Part shown: piece by piece, positions 1 through 9,227 of the stretch | Numbering within the stretch: position 1 is the stretch's first letter | Layout: every line of letters begins with the position of its first letter | Assembly: GCA_049472395.1 (NCBI GenBank) | Contig: JBLIRR010000003.1 | Span: 248,001 to 312,000, forward strand | Direction: 5' to 3' | Source of the DNA: JBLIRR01 sp049472395 | Lineage (GTDB): Bacteria > SZUA-182 > DTGQ01 > JBLIRR01 | Length of the DNA: 64,000 nt | The notes under the pieces: model-generated | Database searches by the model: none | Seen by the model: the letters and a program-made list of their open reading frames with translations, nothing else | What the model was told of the DNA's origin: nothing | Position numbers and translations under genes: made by a program

Positions 1-3000
1 CAATCAACAGTTTCTGTCGGTTCAGCCCGCACCATTCCAATGAGAGGTGCATGGCTCTCTCCCGCAACCCTCCCATACTCTTTAAGCAGATCCCGGTACT
101 CCTTACGTAGTTGTTCTCTCTTTCCCTCATTTCTCTCCTTCACCACAGCATCAGCAATCTCTTCTGCGTGCGTGGCAAGACCAAGCATAATTATGGTATC
201 CTTCCGCACCTGCCCGGGTTCCCCCAGATGGGAAAGCTCCGCAACTTTTCCCGCAAGGCTCTCTTCAAGGAGCCTAATTTCCTCCTCTTTCCCTTCAAGG
301 AGTGTGAGTTGCTCTATTCTTAAAAGTCGCGGATATATCCGCCTGCACATCTCAAGGTCCTTTGATGATACATGTTCACGAACAAGGGGGGAAAACCGAC
401 TGACACGTTCAAATTCAGAGAGCGACTCTCCCATATTAAATGCCGCTTCGTAGTTGTGTGATTTGAAAAGATCAACCACCAGCTCCTCAAAACTGGTAAG
501 TATCTCGAGAGGCCCACATCCGGCCCTCAACACAGTCATCGACGAAAGTGTTTTCAGGCCTTCCGCATATCGCCGAAGGTGGGCAAGTGCTCTCCACTCA
601 AACTCAGGAAGAAGCACATCATGTGAAAGCTGAAGCACCTTCATATAATACTCATGAGCCTCGTCTGCCTGGCCGAGTTCTTGGGCAACCTCAGCCATAT
701 TAAGCCAAAGCGCGCATATAAGCGCGGATTTTTGACGGTCAGGGATCTGCCCTGACTGCTCAAGTGCATGAAGCCCCTTTGTAAAATGCACAACCGCCTT
801 TTGTAATACAGCAATCCGCATAACGGCGCTCCCATACTCATCTCCTGAAACATCACACGGCAGACAGAGCATGTGAACACCTAACAAATTATGATAGAAT
901 CCCTTCGTAAAACTATCCGTGGGAAGGGCCTCATCTGAAAAAAGCTCCTCGACCTTCCTGTCGGCACGTGAGAGTTTTTTTTCATAATCGGCCATTTTCA
1001 CCTCATATGGAGATAACAAGGAGAGCATATGCGCCATATTGCCCACATTTATCGCCGAGCTTACTGCATTTCCCATACGAAGGGTAAGATGTGCGGAATT
1101 GGCAAAATAATCAATGGCTTCATGAGGTTTCCCCCGCGCTGCCGCAAGATGGCCCGCCCTGTGATATAACAATGATACACCATAGATATCACTCTCACGC
1201 AGGGCTACATCCATTAAATTCATAGGGAGAGGATAGTGAGCCAGTTGCTTTCTTATCGTCTCCTCAGCCGGGGCAAGCTCTCCCAACTCAATTTTAATAC
1301 GGGTTATAAATGCCTCGGCAAGTCTAATCTCCTGCTCAGCGTTGAAACCATGGGCAGCTCCGGTAGAATCAGTATCATCTAATGAAACCTGCAGGTTTAT
1401 ATTCACAATCCCACCTGCCTGATCATCCTTTTTCCTCTCCCCTACACCATATTTCCGGACAAGTTCGATAGAGGCGTGAAAATCATCTGCAGCCTTTGTG
1501 AGCAGCTCCTTTTTCTTTTCCGTGATGACACCTTCTGCACTCATATATGCATTATAGGCAACAGAGCGCCGGTTTTTTGCCAGATTCTGATGAAGGCCAA
1601 GATTCTGATTCATGATGAACACTTCTTCAAACATCTCCATTGCCTTTTCATACTCACCTGCCTCTTGATACGCGAGCCCGAGACGATCACGCATCTCTGT
1701 CCTTAACTGCACAAGACGGGAAGGATACCCAATCGCCTCCGAGATTCTGTTCATTAAAAAAGAGATATTCTTCAATGCTTCATCAGAAGCTATTCCGTGC
1801 AGTTTTGCGATGAGCTTTCCTTGCTCTTCCAATAATTCTTCCATCATTTTTGTATACTTCTGCCAGGCCGGATCCGGTGGAGGACCGACCTCCATCTGAT
1901 TTACCTTAAATAATGTACGGCTTATGGTTAATTGATGAGCACGAAGGCTTTGAGCCCTCCCGGCCTTCTTATCATCTTTCAGGGCAGGGATAATGATCTC
2001 CTGTCTCACATAACCGATCAAACTGTCAAAGGCAGTTGATGCTTCTTTCGGGCTCATGGTTTTGTCAATTAAATCAATGACTTTTTTATACGCATCCATG
2101 GATTTTTCTATCTCATTAATCTGAAAGGCGCACGCCCCAAAACGCCTGTAAAAAAATATCTGCGCTGTCTTGTTATCAAACGGCCGCCCGGATTCAAGAC
2201 GGCCGGCATAATAATGAAAAGCTTTGCCGTATTGTCCTAACAGGTAATAGGCATTTCCGAGGTTAAGAAGAAGATTGGCGGCGTTTGCCTTATTGTTCTT
2301 ATGATCATTAAGAAAATACGCCTTATGATATGCTTCGACGGCTTTTTCAAGATTTCCCCTTTCTTTGTATACTGTCTCACGCACCTCAAAAATATAGCCC
2401 ATGGTTTGATAAAAATACTCAATCTGACCCTTTAGACTAATCGCTCGTAAAATAAGGGAGCCTGCCTCCTCAAGGGCCTCTTTTTTCTCTGAATAGGTAA
2501 GGCACAGACCCATTGCATAAAGGGTGATATAATCATCGGGATCTTCTTTGAGTTTTTCTCTATACACGGCTAAAACCTGACCGCTGTCCTTTTGAGCTGC
2601 CGCGCACATGATATAGCCGCGATGAGCCTCTACTATGGAATAATCATAATCTATAAGCTCTTTAAATATCTTCCTGGCCGCTGGGATCTCCCCGAACCGA
2701 TAAAGCGCCTCTCCCGATTCTATGGATTTGCGAATATAACCTGCCCGTGCCAATCGATAGATATGGTCGTGAGAAACTCTTGATTCAACCTCTCTTTCAT
2801 AAAGATCAAGCGCCTTGCGAAACCTCTCTTCCCGGTAAAAGATCTCGGCAAGGGAAAGGCGTGCCGCGGCGCTCTGCATTGATCCGGGAGGGAATGTATC
2901 AAGGACTTCTCTATACGTCGACTTCGCCTCATACCATTTATCCGCCCGATAATATAAATCACCAATACGGTTTAAAGCTCCCATTGCAAGAGATGGACGG

Positions 3001-4730
3001 GACTTTCTGCTTTCTTGAACGATCCTGCGCAAAAGTTCAATACTTTTGTCCAATTCCCCCGACTGTGCCTTGCCAAGGGCTAAGTCAAGGATCTTTCCCA
3101 CAGCCTCATCAGACCATTCCATAGCAGTGGGATACGTATCAAGCACAGCATAATACGTTGTATATACCTCATCGGCCTGGCCAATCCGGCTATAGGCATC
3201 AGCCTTTAAAACCATGGCTTCCGCAGCAGTCTCTTTCTGATCAGGATACTCATCTCTTACCCTGTCAAGTATCTCAATAGCCCTTAGAAGTGATGCTGCA
3301 TCTCTCCCATACTCAAGCAGTAGGCGGCTTTGCGCAACCAGGCTTCGGGCCTGAACAAAAAGGTCCCCTTTATTATGCATGAAAATATCATCAAGCTCAC
3401 CTAATCCCCTCTCACGTATCGTGTGGCGCTCCGCATCAGTATGGGTTCTCTCATGCTTTATCTTTATATCTATCAAGACCTCTTCTATGCGTGCAAGCGC
3501 TCCCCAATGTCCTTTTGGTCCCTGATGAGTGACAGCTCTTTGAAAAAAGGATGCCGCAGCATGCGGATTATTGATTGTTAAAAAAATTTCCCCGATGCGA
3601 TAGGCAGCCTCGGCACACGCCTCTTCTTCCCCGAACATCTCTAAAACCTTATAATACGCTAAAATAGCCCGATGAGGTTGAGGGGGAAGAAGACGAGAGA
3701 GTTTGCCGGCAAGCTCCATCTGTTCACCGACTGTGGGACGCGGCATGATTTCACCATCACAAGGAAGCGACCATAGATTGCTCACTCCCGTGCGTGTAGA
3801 AATAAAAAAGATTTTCCCCCGAAAGATGCGCGGTTGCACAGCAGAATAATCAGACGAGGTGAGAGGATAGGCATCGAGAGTGCCTGCCTCAGCCTCCCTG
3901 CGAAAAATACGGGCATTATCATTGTGGTCGACTCTCCCATCACCATTTGTGTCAAGATCAAACCGGGAGAAATAGATATACCTGCCATCCTCAGACCAGT
4001 TGGGGTATAAGTCTATGGCTGGGCCTTGGGTAAGTGAGGATACTGTGCCCGTTGCCATATCCATCATAGAAATATCGCCTCCCGCATCATTGCCAAAGCT
4101 CACAAATACAATCCTTCCTCCATAAGGCGATACTGCAGGAAAAGCCCCCTCGCGCCCCATATCCCTGTATCGAGGCTCCCTCCCCTTCTCCCAAAGATTT
4201 AACTGAGCAAGCCTTTTTGTATAATCTTGAGGTTGTGTCTGATGGAAATACAACGTTGAGCCATCAGGGGAAAAACAGGGGGACCCATCGCCGGTGTCTC
4301 TGCCTGTAAGTCTTTCTGGTTCTTCATCTCGGGCTTCGCGATCCAATAAAAATATATCTCCCTTTGCATCATAGCTTGTTCCCACAAAAGCAATATATCG
4401 ATTATCCGGTGAAAACGCAGGTGCAAATTCACTTGCCGGATTAAAGGTAAGTCTCTCCGGCAGCATAAATGTACCCGGCTCTATGCAGCGAAGCCATAAA
4501 TCGCTGAATTCCTCACGGCCGCTTGTATAGATGAGCCACTGCGCGTCTTTGGATAGTGCGGCATAAAGAAGGGGATCGGCCTCAAAGGTGATCTGCAGTG
4601 GCTCATTTACGAATATCTCATCACAGCAGATAGATTTCGCGAATAAGGGCAGAGGAATCCACCGGGAGATGAGAAAAACTAATACTACACTAATACAGAA
4701 ATGTAGTCTACGGCACTTTATTACTCTCAC
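1..4730 (-). CDS. Secreted PD40 beta-propeller / TPR giant protein (3' end beyond window)
   Basis: One uninterrupted minus-strand reading frame of about 1576 codons runs off the left edge. I checked the frame at several points between 4730 and 3 and found no break. The start is GTG at 4728-4730; an in-frame TGA lies two codons upstream, so no other start is available. Residues 1-32 form a signal peptide (MRVIKCRR, then a long hydrophobic run). Residues ~45-335 carry WD40-like PD40 repeats (for example FSPDNRYIAF, FSPDGSTLYF, WSEDGRYIYF). Residues ~340 to the edge are helical TPR-type repeats. The last visible residues (ESHAPLIGMVRAEPTETVD) resemble the linker that precedes CHAT protease domains in TPR-CHAT proteins, so a CHAT domain outside the window is a reasonable but unproven guess. 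It begins 15 nt after the upstream lipoprotein stop and is probably cotranscribed with it. Confidence 0.85.
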   Translation of the reverse strand, partial: MRVIKCRRLHFCISVVLVFLISRWIPLPLFAKSICCDEIFVNEPLQITFEADPLLYAALSKDAQWLIYTSGREEFSDLWLRCIEPGTFMLPERLTFNPASEFAPAFSPDNRYIAFVGTSYDAKGDIFLLDREARDEEPERLTGRDTGDGSPCFSPDGSTLYFHQTQPQDYTKRLAQLNLWEKGREPRYRDMGREGAFPAVSPYGGRIVFVSFGNDAGGDISMMDMATGTVSSLTQGPAIDLYPNWSEDGRYIYFSRFDLDTNGDGRVDHNDNARIFRREAEAGTLDAYPLTSSDYSAVQPRIFRGKIFFISTRTGVSNLWSLPCDGEIMPRPTVGEQMELAGKLSRLLPPQPHRAILAYYKVLEMFGEEEACAEAAYRIGEIFLTINNPHAAASFFQRAVTHQGPKGHWGALARIEEVLIDIKIKHERTHTDAERHTIRERGLGELDDIFMHNKGDLFVQARSLVAQSRLLLEYGRDAASLLRAIEILDRVRDEYPDQKETAAEAMVLKADAYSRIGQADEVYTTYYAVLDTYPTAMEWSDEAVGKILDLALGKAQSGELDKSIELLRRIVQESRKSRPSLAMGALNRIGDLYYRADKWYEAKSTYREVLDTFPPGSMQSAAARLSLAEIFYREERFRKALDLYEREVESRVSHDHIYRLARAGYIRKSIESGEALYRFGEIPAARKIFKELIDYDYSIVEAHRGYIMCAAAQKDSGQVLAVYREKLKEDPDDYITLYAMGLCLTYSEKKEALEEAGSLILRAISLKGQIEYFYQTMGYIFEVRETVYKERGNLEKAVEAYHKAYFLNDHKNNKANAANLLLNLGNAYYLLGQYGKAFHYYAGRLESGRPFDNKTAQIFFYRRFGACAFQINEIEKSMDAYKKVIDLIDKTMSPKEASTAFDSLIGYVRQEIIIPALKDDKKAGRAQSLRAHQLTISRTLFKVNQMEVGPPPDPAWQKYTKMMEELLEEQGKLIAKLHGIASDEALKNISFLMNRISEAIGYPSRLVQLRTEMRDRLGLAYQEAGEYEKAMEMFEEVFIMNQNLGLHQNLAKNRRSVAYNAYMSAEGVITEKKKELLTKAADDFHASIELVRKYGVGERKKDDQAGGIVNINLQVSLDDTDSTGAAHGFNAEQEIRLAEAFITRIKIELGELAPAEETIRKQLAHYPLPMNLMDVALRESDIYGVSLLYHRAGHLAAARGKPHEAIDYFANSAHLTLRMGNAVSSAINVGNMAHMLSLLSPYEVKMADYEKKLSRADRKVEELFSDEALPTDSFTKGFYHNLLGVHMLCLPCDVSGDEYGSAVMRIAVLQKAVVHFTKGLHALEQSGQIPDRQKSALICALWLNMAEVAQELGQADEAHEYYMKVLQLSHDVLLPEFEWRALAHLRRYAEGLKTLSSMTVLRAGCGPLEILTSFEELVVDLFKSHNYEAAFNMGESLSEFERVSRFSPLVREHVSSKDLEMCRRIYPRLLRIEQLTLLEGKEEEIRLLEESLAGKVAELSHLGEPGQVRKDTIIMLGLATHAEEIADAVVKERNEGKREQLRKEYRDLLKEYGRVAGESHAPLIGMVRAEPTETVD

Positions 4731-4745
4731 GAGTCATCACTTTCC

Positions 4746-5339
4746 CTATTCCTTGAGAATCCATGCGCCATCCTCAGTCTGGATCATTTCTCCCGGGAGG
4801 GCATTGTCAGCATTCAGTTTTCCAAAGACTCGACGAATTCTCAGCATATCCGCTTCTTCTGAAAAATTCTCATTCAAATCAATGACCCGTCGCATAATGA
4901 TCTCTCGTGCATTATTGATCTGCTCTACAACCGACTGAAACTCTCCCTCTGTATAACGATCTGAAAATTCTTTAAGCTCCGAAGGGATAGTCTCTTTTTT
5001 CATGCCAAAGATGGTGAGAAATCCTTCATTATTTTCCCCTACCCACCCCAGGCGCTTAAAGGATTGAAGATCATCTTCATGAAAGGAGAGAAGCTGCATG
5101 GCTGAAATGGCATCCTGATGCTCTTGACTCTTATGGGGCGGCCGCTTGATGTGACCATCTGAGTCCACTCCCCTCACAGACGCCACGAGCAACATTTCAT
5201 TATCGAGGGAATTATATGTACCAAGGACTTGATTTTCCAGGGCTGTCCGCTCGCTCACAACATCAACATTGACCGTCGCCAGTGTGCACCCTGTGATAAA
5301 GAGAAAAAGAAAAATACCTACCTTAAAATAAACTCTCAT
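4746..5339 (-). CDS. DUF1318 (YdbL-like) lipoprotein
   Basis: The product is a 197-residue predicted lipoprotein. The start chosen is the ATG at 5337-5339, giving MRVYFKVGIFLFLFITGC with a lipobox (ITGC). Longer in-frame starts would add a non-signal extension inside the agmatinase gene. Its ATG overlaps the agmatinase TGA by four bases, a translational-coupling arrangement. The C-terminal half contains a pattern typical of DUF1318/YdbL proteins: INNAREIIMRRV, an acidic stretch, a VFGKLN segment, then GEMIQTEDGAWILKE. YdbL-family proteins are periplasmic and of unknown biochemical role. The position between speB and the secreted TPR giant suggests an envelope function for the last two genes of this operon. 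Confidence 0.8.
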   Translation of the reverse strand: MRVYFKVGIFLFLFITGCTLATVNVDVVSERTALENQVLGTYNSLDNEMLLVASVRGVDSDGHIKRPPHKSQEHQDAISAMQLLSFHEDDLQSFKRLGWVGENNEGFLTIFGMKKETIPSELKEFSDRYTEGEFQSVVEQINNAREIIMRRVIDLNENFSEEADMLRIRRVFGKLNADNALPGEMIQTEDGAWILKE

Positions 5340-6202
5340 ATCCTTTGGATCATACCCGAAAACAGTATAGTCATTTTTAAAATAAATTTCGCCAGAGAAT
5401 AATCCGGCGCATGTAAACACTTCACAGGGGAAAATTCCACGATATCGCACCCGATAACCCTCTTCCCGCTCTTGGCCAGATATTCCATAAAATCCACTAT
5501 TTCATACCACAAAAGCCCTCCTGGTTCGGGAGTCCCGGTAGAAGGAATAACAGAGGGATCAAATACATCCACATCAAATGTAATATATACCCACTCGCCA
5601 CACCTCTCAAGAACATTCTCCCGCCATGTGGTATCTTTACGGAGATAATTGGCGGTAAAGATCGGTATTTTCTCTTTTTTTATAAGCACTGCCTCCTCAT
5701 GGGACATGCTCCTCACGCCGACTCCCACGGTATGAATACCCATATCCCGTATTCTTTTCATCACGCACGCATGTGAGTCTTTCCTGCCCTCATACCTCTC
5801 GCGAAGATCTGAATGGGCATCAAATTGCAGAACCGACATATCTGGAAAATGAGGTAAGAAAGCCTTGACTGCGGGATAAGAAATCGAATGCTCGCCGCCG
5901 ATAATAATGGGGAATTTTTTTCTGTCAAGTACTTTACATAAAAGGCTCTCAAGTCTTTTTTGCCAATCTTTCTCAATAAAATGATGCGTATATATAAACT
6001 TATCAGGGACCACCACCTCATATTCACTATCATACGCTTCCAAATAAGCAGATGCCTTTAATATGGCCTTCGGGCCTTCAGAAGTCCCCCTCCCATAGCT
6101 CACGGTCTCTTCTAAGGGCACCGGAATAATGACCACCCTTGACTCATCAAATTCCGGGGCCTCGACCTCATCTCCAAGAAATTTTATTAAGTGCTCGCTC
6201 AT
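5336..6202 (-). CDS. speB: Agmatinase (ureohydrolase family)
   Basis: The 288-residue product carries the arginase/agmatinase metal-binding signatures in order: GGEHS, FDAHSDLR followed by SHA, and TFDVDVFDPSVIPSTGTPEPGG (the last quoted as two adjoining segments). These hold the His and Asp ligands of the binuclear manganese site. The family hydrolyses agmatine to putrescine and urea. The start at 6202 fits normal family length. Divergent genes for carboxy(nor)spermidine dehydrogenase and decarboxylase begin 274 nt away, so putrescine made here would feed that pathway. Other ureohydrolases such as guanidinobutyrase share these motifs, but the neighbours favour agmatinase. Confidence 0.9.
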   Translation of the reverse strand: MSEHLIKFLGDEVEAPEFDESRVVIIPVPLEETVSYGRGTSEGPKAILKASAYLEAYDSEYEVVVPDKFIYTHHFIEKDWQKRLESLLCKVLDRKKFPIIIGGEHSISYPAVKAFLPHFPDMSVLQFDAHSDLRERYEGRKDSHACVMKRIRDMGIHTVGVGVRSMSHEEAVLIKKEKIPIFTANYLRKDTTWRENVLERCGEWVYITFDVDVFDPSVIPSTGTPEPGGLLWYEIVDFMEYLAKSGKRVIGCDIVEFSPVKCLHAPDYSLAKFILKMTILFSGMIQRI

Positions 6203-6476
6203 TGAAAAAAATGTGATTTATATATATAAATTTTCATATAACCGGGCACTACAAACGATGCTCTATAATACTCTTCATTATACCATCCGTATACTGTGCG
6301 CATTTCCTACCATGGCAAAATAAGGATATTATCTAATATATACTAAAAAATAGAGAAAGCAACTCTAAATTTATATATTCTAAAAATCCTTATCAATGAC
6401 TAGAAAAATAAAGAGGTTCATGCTATAAAGAGGGATATTGTATGAGTATTCTACTATATATGAAGGAGTATTATTT
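6203..6476. promoter_or_regulatory. Divergent intergenic region between polyamine genes
   Basis: This is 274 nt of AT-rich DNA between speB (leftward) and the carboxynorspermidine synthase gene (rightward). It must hold both promoters. A good ribosome-binding site (GAAGGAG) lies at 6461-6467, upstream of the ATG at 6477. I could not identify a specific operator or riboswitch. Shared control of the two polyamine arms from this region is an inference from layout. Confidence 0.5.
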
Positions 6477-7655
6477 ATGAATACAGTTCTCATTATCGGG
6501 GCAGGTGGTGTAGGCAGGGTCGTGACGCATAAGTGCGCGAAAAACAGTGATGTATTCGGGAGAATCGTTCTCGCGAGCAGGACATTGTCCAAATGCGAGC
6601 AGATTAGAGATGAAATCGGCGGCAATAGAATAGAGAGCGTGCACATAGATGCCGACAATGTGCACAGTCTCATGGAACTTATCAACAGGACCAAACCCGC
6701 CATAGTGATTAATGTCGCTCTTCCTTATCAAGACTTGACTATTATGGAAGCGTGCCTGCAATGTGGTGTTGACTATCTTGATACTGCCAATTACGAGCAC
6801 CCTGATACGGCTCAATTCCAATACAAAGAGCAGTGGGCTTATCATGAGAAATTCAAGGACAAAGAAATAATGGGCCTCCTTGGTTGTGGGTTCGACCCGG
6901 GAGTGACAAATGTCTTCTGTGCCTTTGCCGATAAATACAGGTTTGATGAACTACATTATATCGACATCCTGGACTGTAACGCTGGTGATAATGGGTATCC
7001 CTTTGCCACGAATTTCAATCCTGAGATTAATATAAGGGAGGTAACCGCCAGGGGAAGATATTGGGAGGACGGAGAGTGGCACGAGATTGATCCCATGTCG
7101 GTTAAGCAGGTCTGGGATTATCCGAAGATCGGGCCAAGGGATTCTTACCTTTTATATCACGAGGAGCTTGAGAGCCTTGTTAAAAATATTAAGGGACTTA
7201 AAAGAATCAGATTTTGGATGACATTCTCGGAAAACTACCTTACGCACCTGAGAGTCCTTGAGAATATCGGTATGACAAGGATCGATGAGGTACTCTATAA
7301 TGGATGCGCCATAGTACCGCTCCAGTTCCTAAAAGCACTCCTGCCCGATCCTGCAACTTTAGGGGCGAGGACTGTCGGAAAAACAAATATTGGGTGCGTT
7401 TTTGAAGGCATGCACCAGGGCAGGAAGAAAAAGCTTTATATTTATAATGTATGCGACCATCAAGAATGCTACAGGGAGGTAAAAAGCCAGGCTGTTTCTT
7501 ACACTGCGGGTGTTCCACCGGTTATAGGAGCAAAGATGATGCTCACCGACAGATGGAGAGGACAGGGTGTCTTTAATATGGAAGAGTTTGACCCCCACCC
7601 CTTTATGGATGAATTAATGGTTCAAGGGCTTCCCTGGATTGAGACTGAGCTATGA
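6477..7655 (+). CDS. Carboxy(nor)spermidine dehydrogenase (saccharopine dehydrogenase family)
   Basis: The 392-residue product begins with a Rossmann nucleotide-binding motif (LIIGAGGVGRVV), and the overall length fits the saccharopine-dehydrogenase-like family. The start at 6477 follows GAAGGAG at good spacing; an upstream in-frame ATG at 6438 would add 13 residues without a ribosome-binding site. The gene directly downstream encodes the carboxynorspermidine decarboxylase type enzyme. This makes it the NADPH-dependent enzyme that condenses aspartate semialdehyde with putrescine (carboxyspermidine) or diaminopropane (carboxynorspermidine). With agmatinase next door, putrescine is the likelier acceptor. 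Substrate choice cannot be read from sequence. Confidence 0.88.
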   Translation: MNTVLIIGAGGVGRVVTHKCAKNSDVFGRIVLASRTLSKCEQIRDEIGGNRIESVHIDADNVHSLMELINRTKPAIVINVALPYQDLTIMEACLQCGVDYLDTANYEHPDTAQFQYKEQWAYHEKFKDKEIMGLLGCGFDPGVTNVFCAFADKYRFDELHYIDILDCNAGDNGYPFATNFNPEINIREVTARGRYWEDGEWHEIDPMSVKQVWDYPKIGPRDSYLLYHEELESLVKNIKGLKRIRFWMTFSENYLTHLRVLENIGMTRIDEVLYNGCAIVPLQFLKALLPDPATLGARTVGKTNIGCVFEGMHQGRKKKLYIYNVCDHQECYREVKSQAVSYTAGVPPVIGAKMMLTDRWRGQGVFNMEEFDPHPFMDELMVQGLPWIETEL

Positions 7656-7665
7656 GGGCGGAGGT

Positions 7666-8805
7666 ATGAGCATAGATTTCTCCCGTGTGCCGACCCCATG
7701 CTATGTGCTTGAAGAAGAGCTGCTTCAAAAAAACCTTGCCATTTTAGATAAGGTCCAGAAAGAGTCCGGGGCTAAAATTCTTCTTGCCCTTAAAGGATTC
7801 GCCATGTACAGCACTTTTTCCATGATCGGCAGTGTATTATGCGGGACATGCGCAAGCGGTCTTTATGAGGCGCGTTTGGGAAGAGAAGAGATGGATAAGG
7901 AGGTACATACCTATTCACCTGCCTATCAGGAAAAGGAGTTCGAAGAGATACTCGCTCTTTCCGACTACATAATCTTTAACTCTTTTAGCCAATACCAGCA
8001 GTTTCACAAAATAGCACTTTCATATAACAAGAAAAATATAAAGTATGGTCTTCGAATTAATCCCGAATATTCGGAAGTGACCCCTGCCCTTTATAATCCA
8101 TGCACCGAATTTTCACGACTCGGGATTCCTCGCGCCCAATTTAAGGAACATATACCTGATGGAATAACCGGCCTTCTTTTTCATACCCATTGTGAACAAA
8201 ACTCAGATGCACTGGAAAAGACGCTGAAGGTTGTTGAGGAGAAATTCGGCACCTATATCCGGGGCATGGAATGGATCAACTTCGGGGGAGGCCATCATAT
8301 TACCCGCAAGGATTATGATCTTGACAAACTCATCTTTCTCATAAAAAATTTTAAAAGCACTTATAATGTGGAGGTGTATCTTGAACCGGGCGAAGCAATC
8401 GGCTGGCAGACAGGGCCCCTTGTTGCCACTGTGCTTGATATTTTTACCAATGGCATGGATATAGCACTGCTTGACACATCCATTGAAGCTCATATGCCGG
8501 ATTGCCTGGCAATGCCCTATCGACCTGAAATCTTAGGTGCCGGGCCACCCGGTACATATAACCATACTTACAGGCTTGCGGGAAATTCCTGCTTAGCGGG
8601 AGATATTGCAGGAGATTATTCTTTTAAAGAACCTCTCCGTATCGGCGATAAAATAGTATTTCAAGATATGATCCACTATACAATAGTGAAGAATACCTCA
8701 TTTAATGGTATCAAACTGCCTTCAATCGCCATATGGACGAAAGAGCACCAGTTAAAAATCATCAAGGAGTTCGGATACCACGACTATAAAAACCGCCTCT
8801 CCTAG
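7666..8805 (+). CDS. nspC: Carboxy(nor)spermidine decarboxylase
   Basis: The 379-residue PLP-dependent fold-III (alanine-racemase-type) decarboxylase starts at 7666 behind GGGCGGAGG, 10 nt after the dehydrogenase stop. The N-terminal LLALKGFAMYS segment holds the expected Schiff-base lysine. Family landmarks follow: GLYEARLG, HTHCEQNSDALEK, FGGGHHIT and LEPGEAIG. It decarboxylates carboxyspermidine or carboxynorspermidine to spermidine or norspermidine in the last step of the alternative polyamine pathway. The TAG stop is directly joined to a half copy of the dispersed palindromic element, whose first base is the last base of the stop codon. Confidence 0.9.
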   Translation: MSIDFSRVPTPCYVLEEELLQKNLAILDKVQKESGAKILLALKGFAMYSTFSMIGSVLCGTCASGLYEARLGREEMDKEVHTYSPAYQEKEFEEILALSDYIIFNSFSQYQQFHKIALSYNKKNIKYGLRINPEYSEVTPALYNPCTEFSRLGIPRAQFKEHIPDGITGLLFHTHCEQNSDALEKTLKVVEEKFGTYIRGMEWINFGGGHHITRKDYDLDKLIFLIKNFKSTYNVEVYLEPGEAIGWQTGPLVATVLDIFTNGMDIALLDTSIEAHMPDCLAMPYRPEILGAGPPGTYNHTYRLAGNSCLAGDIAGDYSFKEPLRIGDKIVFQDMIHYTIVKNTSFNGIKLPSIAIWTKEHQLKIIKEFGYHDYKNRLS

Positions 8806-8836
8806 CGAAGCTCCGCCGCAAACCGCGAAGGTTAAC
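8805..8836 (+). repeat. Left half of 54-bp dispersed palindromic element
   Basis: The sequence starts GCGAAGCTCCGCC and continues through AAACCGCGAAGGTTAA. It matches the first ~30 bases of the full copies at 34573-34626 (inverted) and 55686-55739, then diverges. As at 55686, the repeat begins on the last base of the upstream gene's TAG stop. Confidence 0.8.
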
Positions 8837-8905
8837 AATCTCTATTCTCCCTCACCTCATTGAAAATCAGCAATTCTAATTTTGACTATTAAATTCCTTG
8901 ACCGC

Positions 8906-8994
8906 AGGGTCAGGTCTTGAAATATTGACAACGACTCGAAGGATAATCCTCATATATATTGTATCTCCGTTCTCATATTTCAAGACCTGACCCC
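8906..8994. repeat. 89-bp inverted-repeat element (20-bp arms)
   Basis: The left arm at 8906-8925 (AGGGTCAGGTCTTGAAATAT) pairs with the right arm at 8975-8994 (ATATTTCAAGACCTGACCCC), 19 of 20 positions matching, around a ~49-nt unpaired centre. No open frame lies inside. It looks like a small non-autonomous mobile or REP-like element. It directly abuts the truncated end of a DUF4143 ATPase fragment, as expected for an insertion or deletion junction. Confidence 0.75.
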
Positions 8995-8996
8995 AC

Positions 8997-9227
8997 TCGC
9001 CACATGTTATCCTTGGCGAGATGGACGTGGCAATTGAAGTGAAAAGCTCACAAAGAATACATAGAGGACATATTACGAGTCTTAAGGCGCTGTTAGAAGA
9101 ACATAAGGTGAAACGGGCAATTATAGTTTCACTAGAAAAGCATCCAAGAAAACTTGAAAATAATATTGAGGTTTTACTATGGCAGACTTTTCTTAAAGCA
9201 CTGTGGTCAGTGGGAATAGGTGTTTGA
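8997..9227 (+). pseudogene. C-terminal fragment of a DUF4143-type AAA+ ATPase
   Basis: The frame reads VILGEMDVAIEVKSS and ends with a LLWQTFLKALW segment. This is the usual end of DUF4143 ATPases: compare VDFILGNAKIAIEAKS and the terminal tryptophan region in the complete homologue at 42900-44063. The nuclease-like core (ExK) is present, but the entire ATPase and helix-turn-helix region is missing. The fragment begins immediately after the inverted-repeat element ending at 8994. The in-frame ATG at 9021 falls inside the conserved core, so it is not a real start. Confidence 0.8.

Noticed and set aside
40..3124. Several plus-strand open frames of 60-137 codons
   Set aside because: They lie opposite the continuous minus-strand PD40/TPR frame, which has clear domain signals; the plus-strand products show no family features.
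9021..9227. A small intact gene starting at ATG 9021
   Set aside because: The frame upstream of the ATG continues the conserved DUF4143 core, so the ATG is internal and the gene is a fragment.
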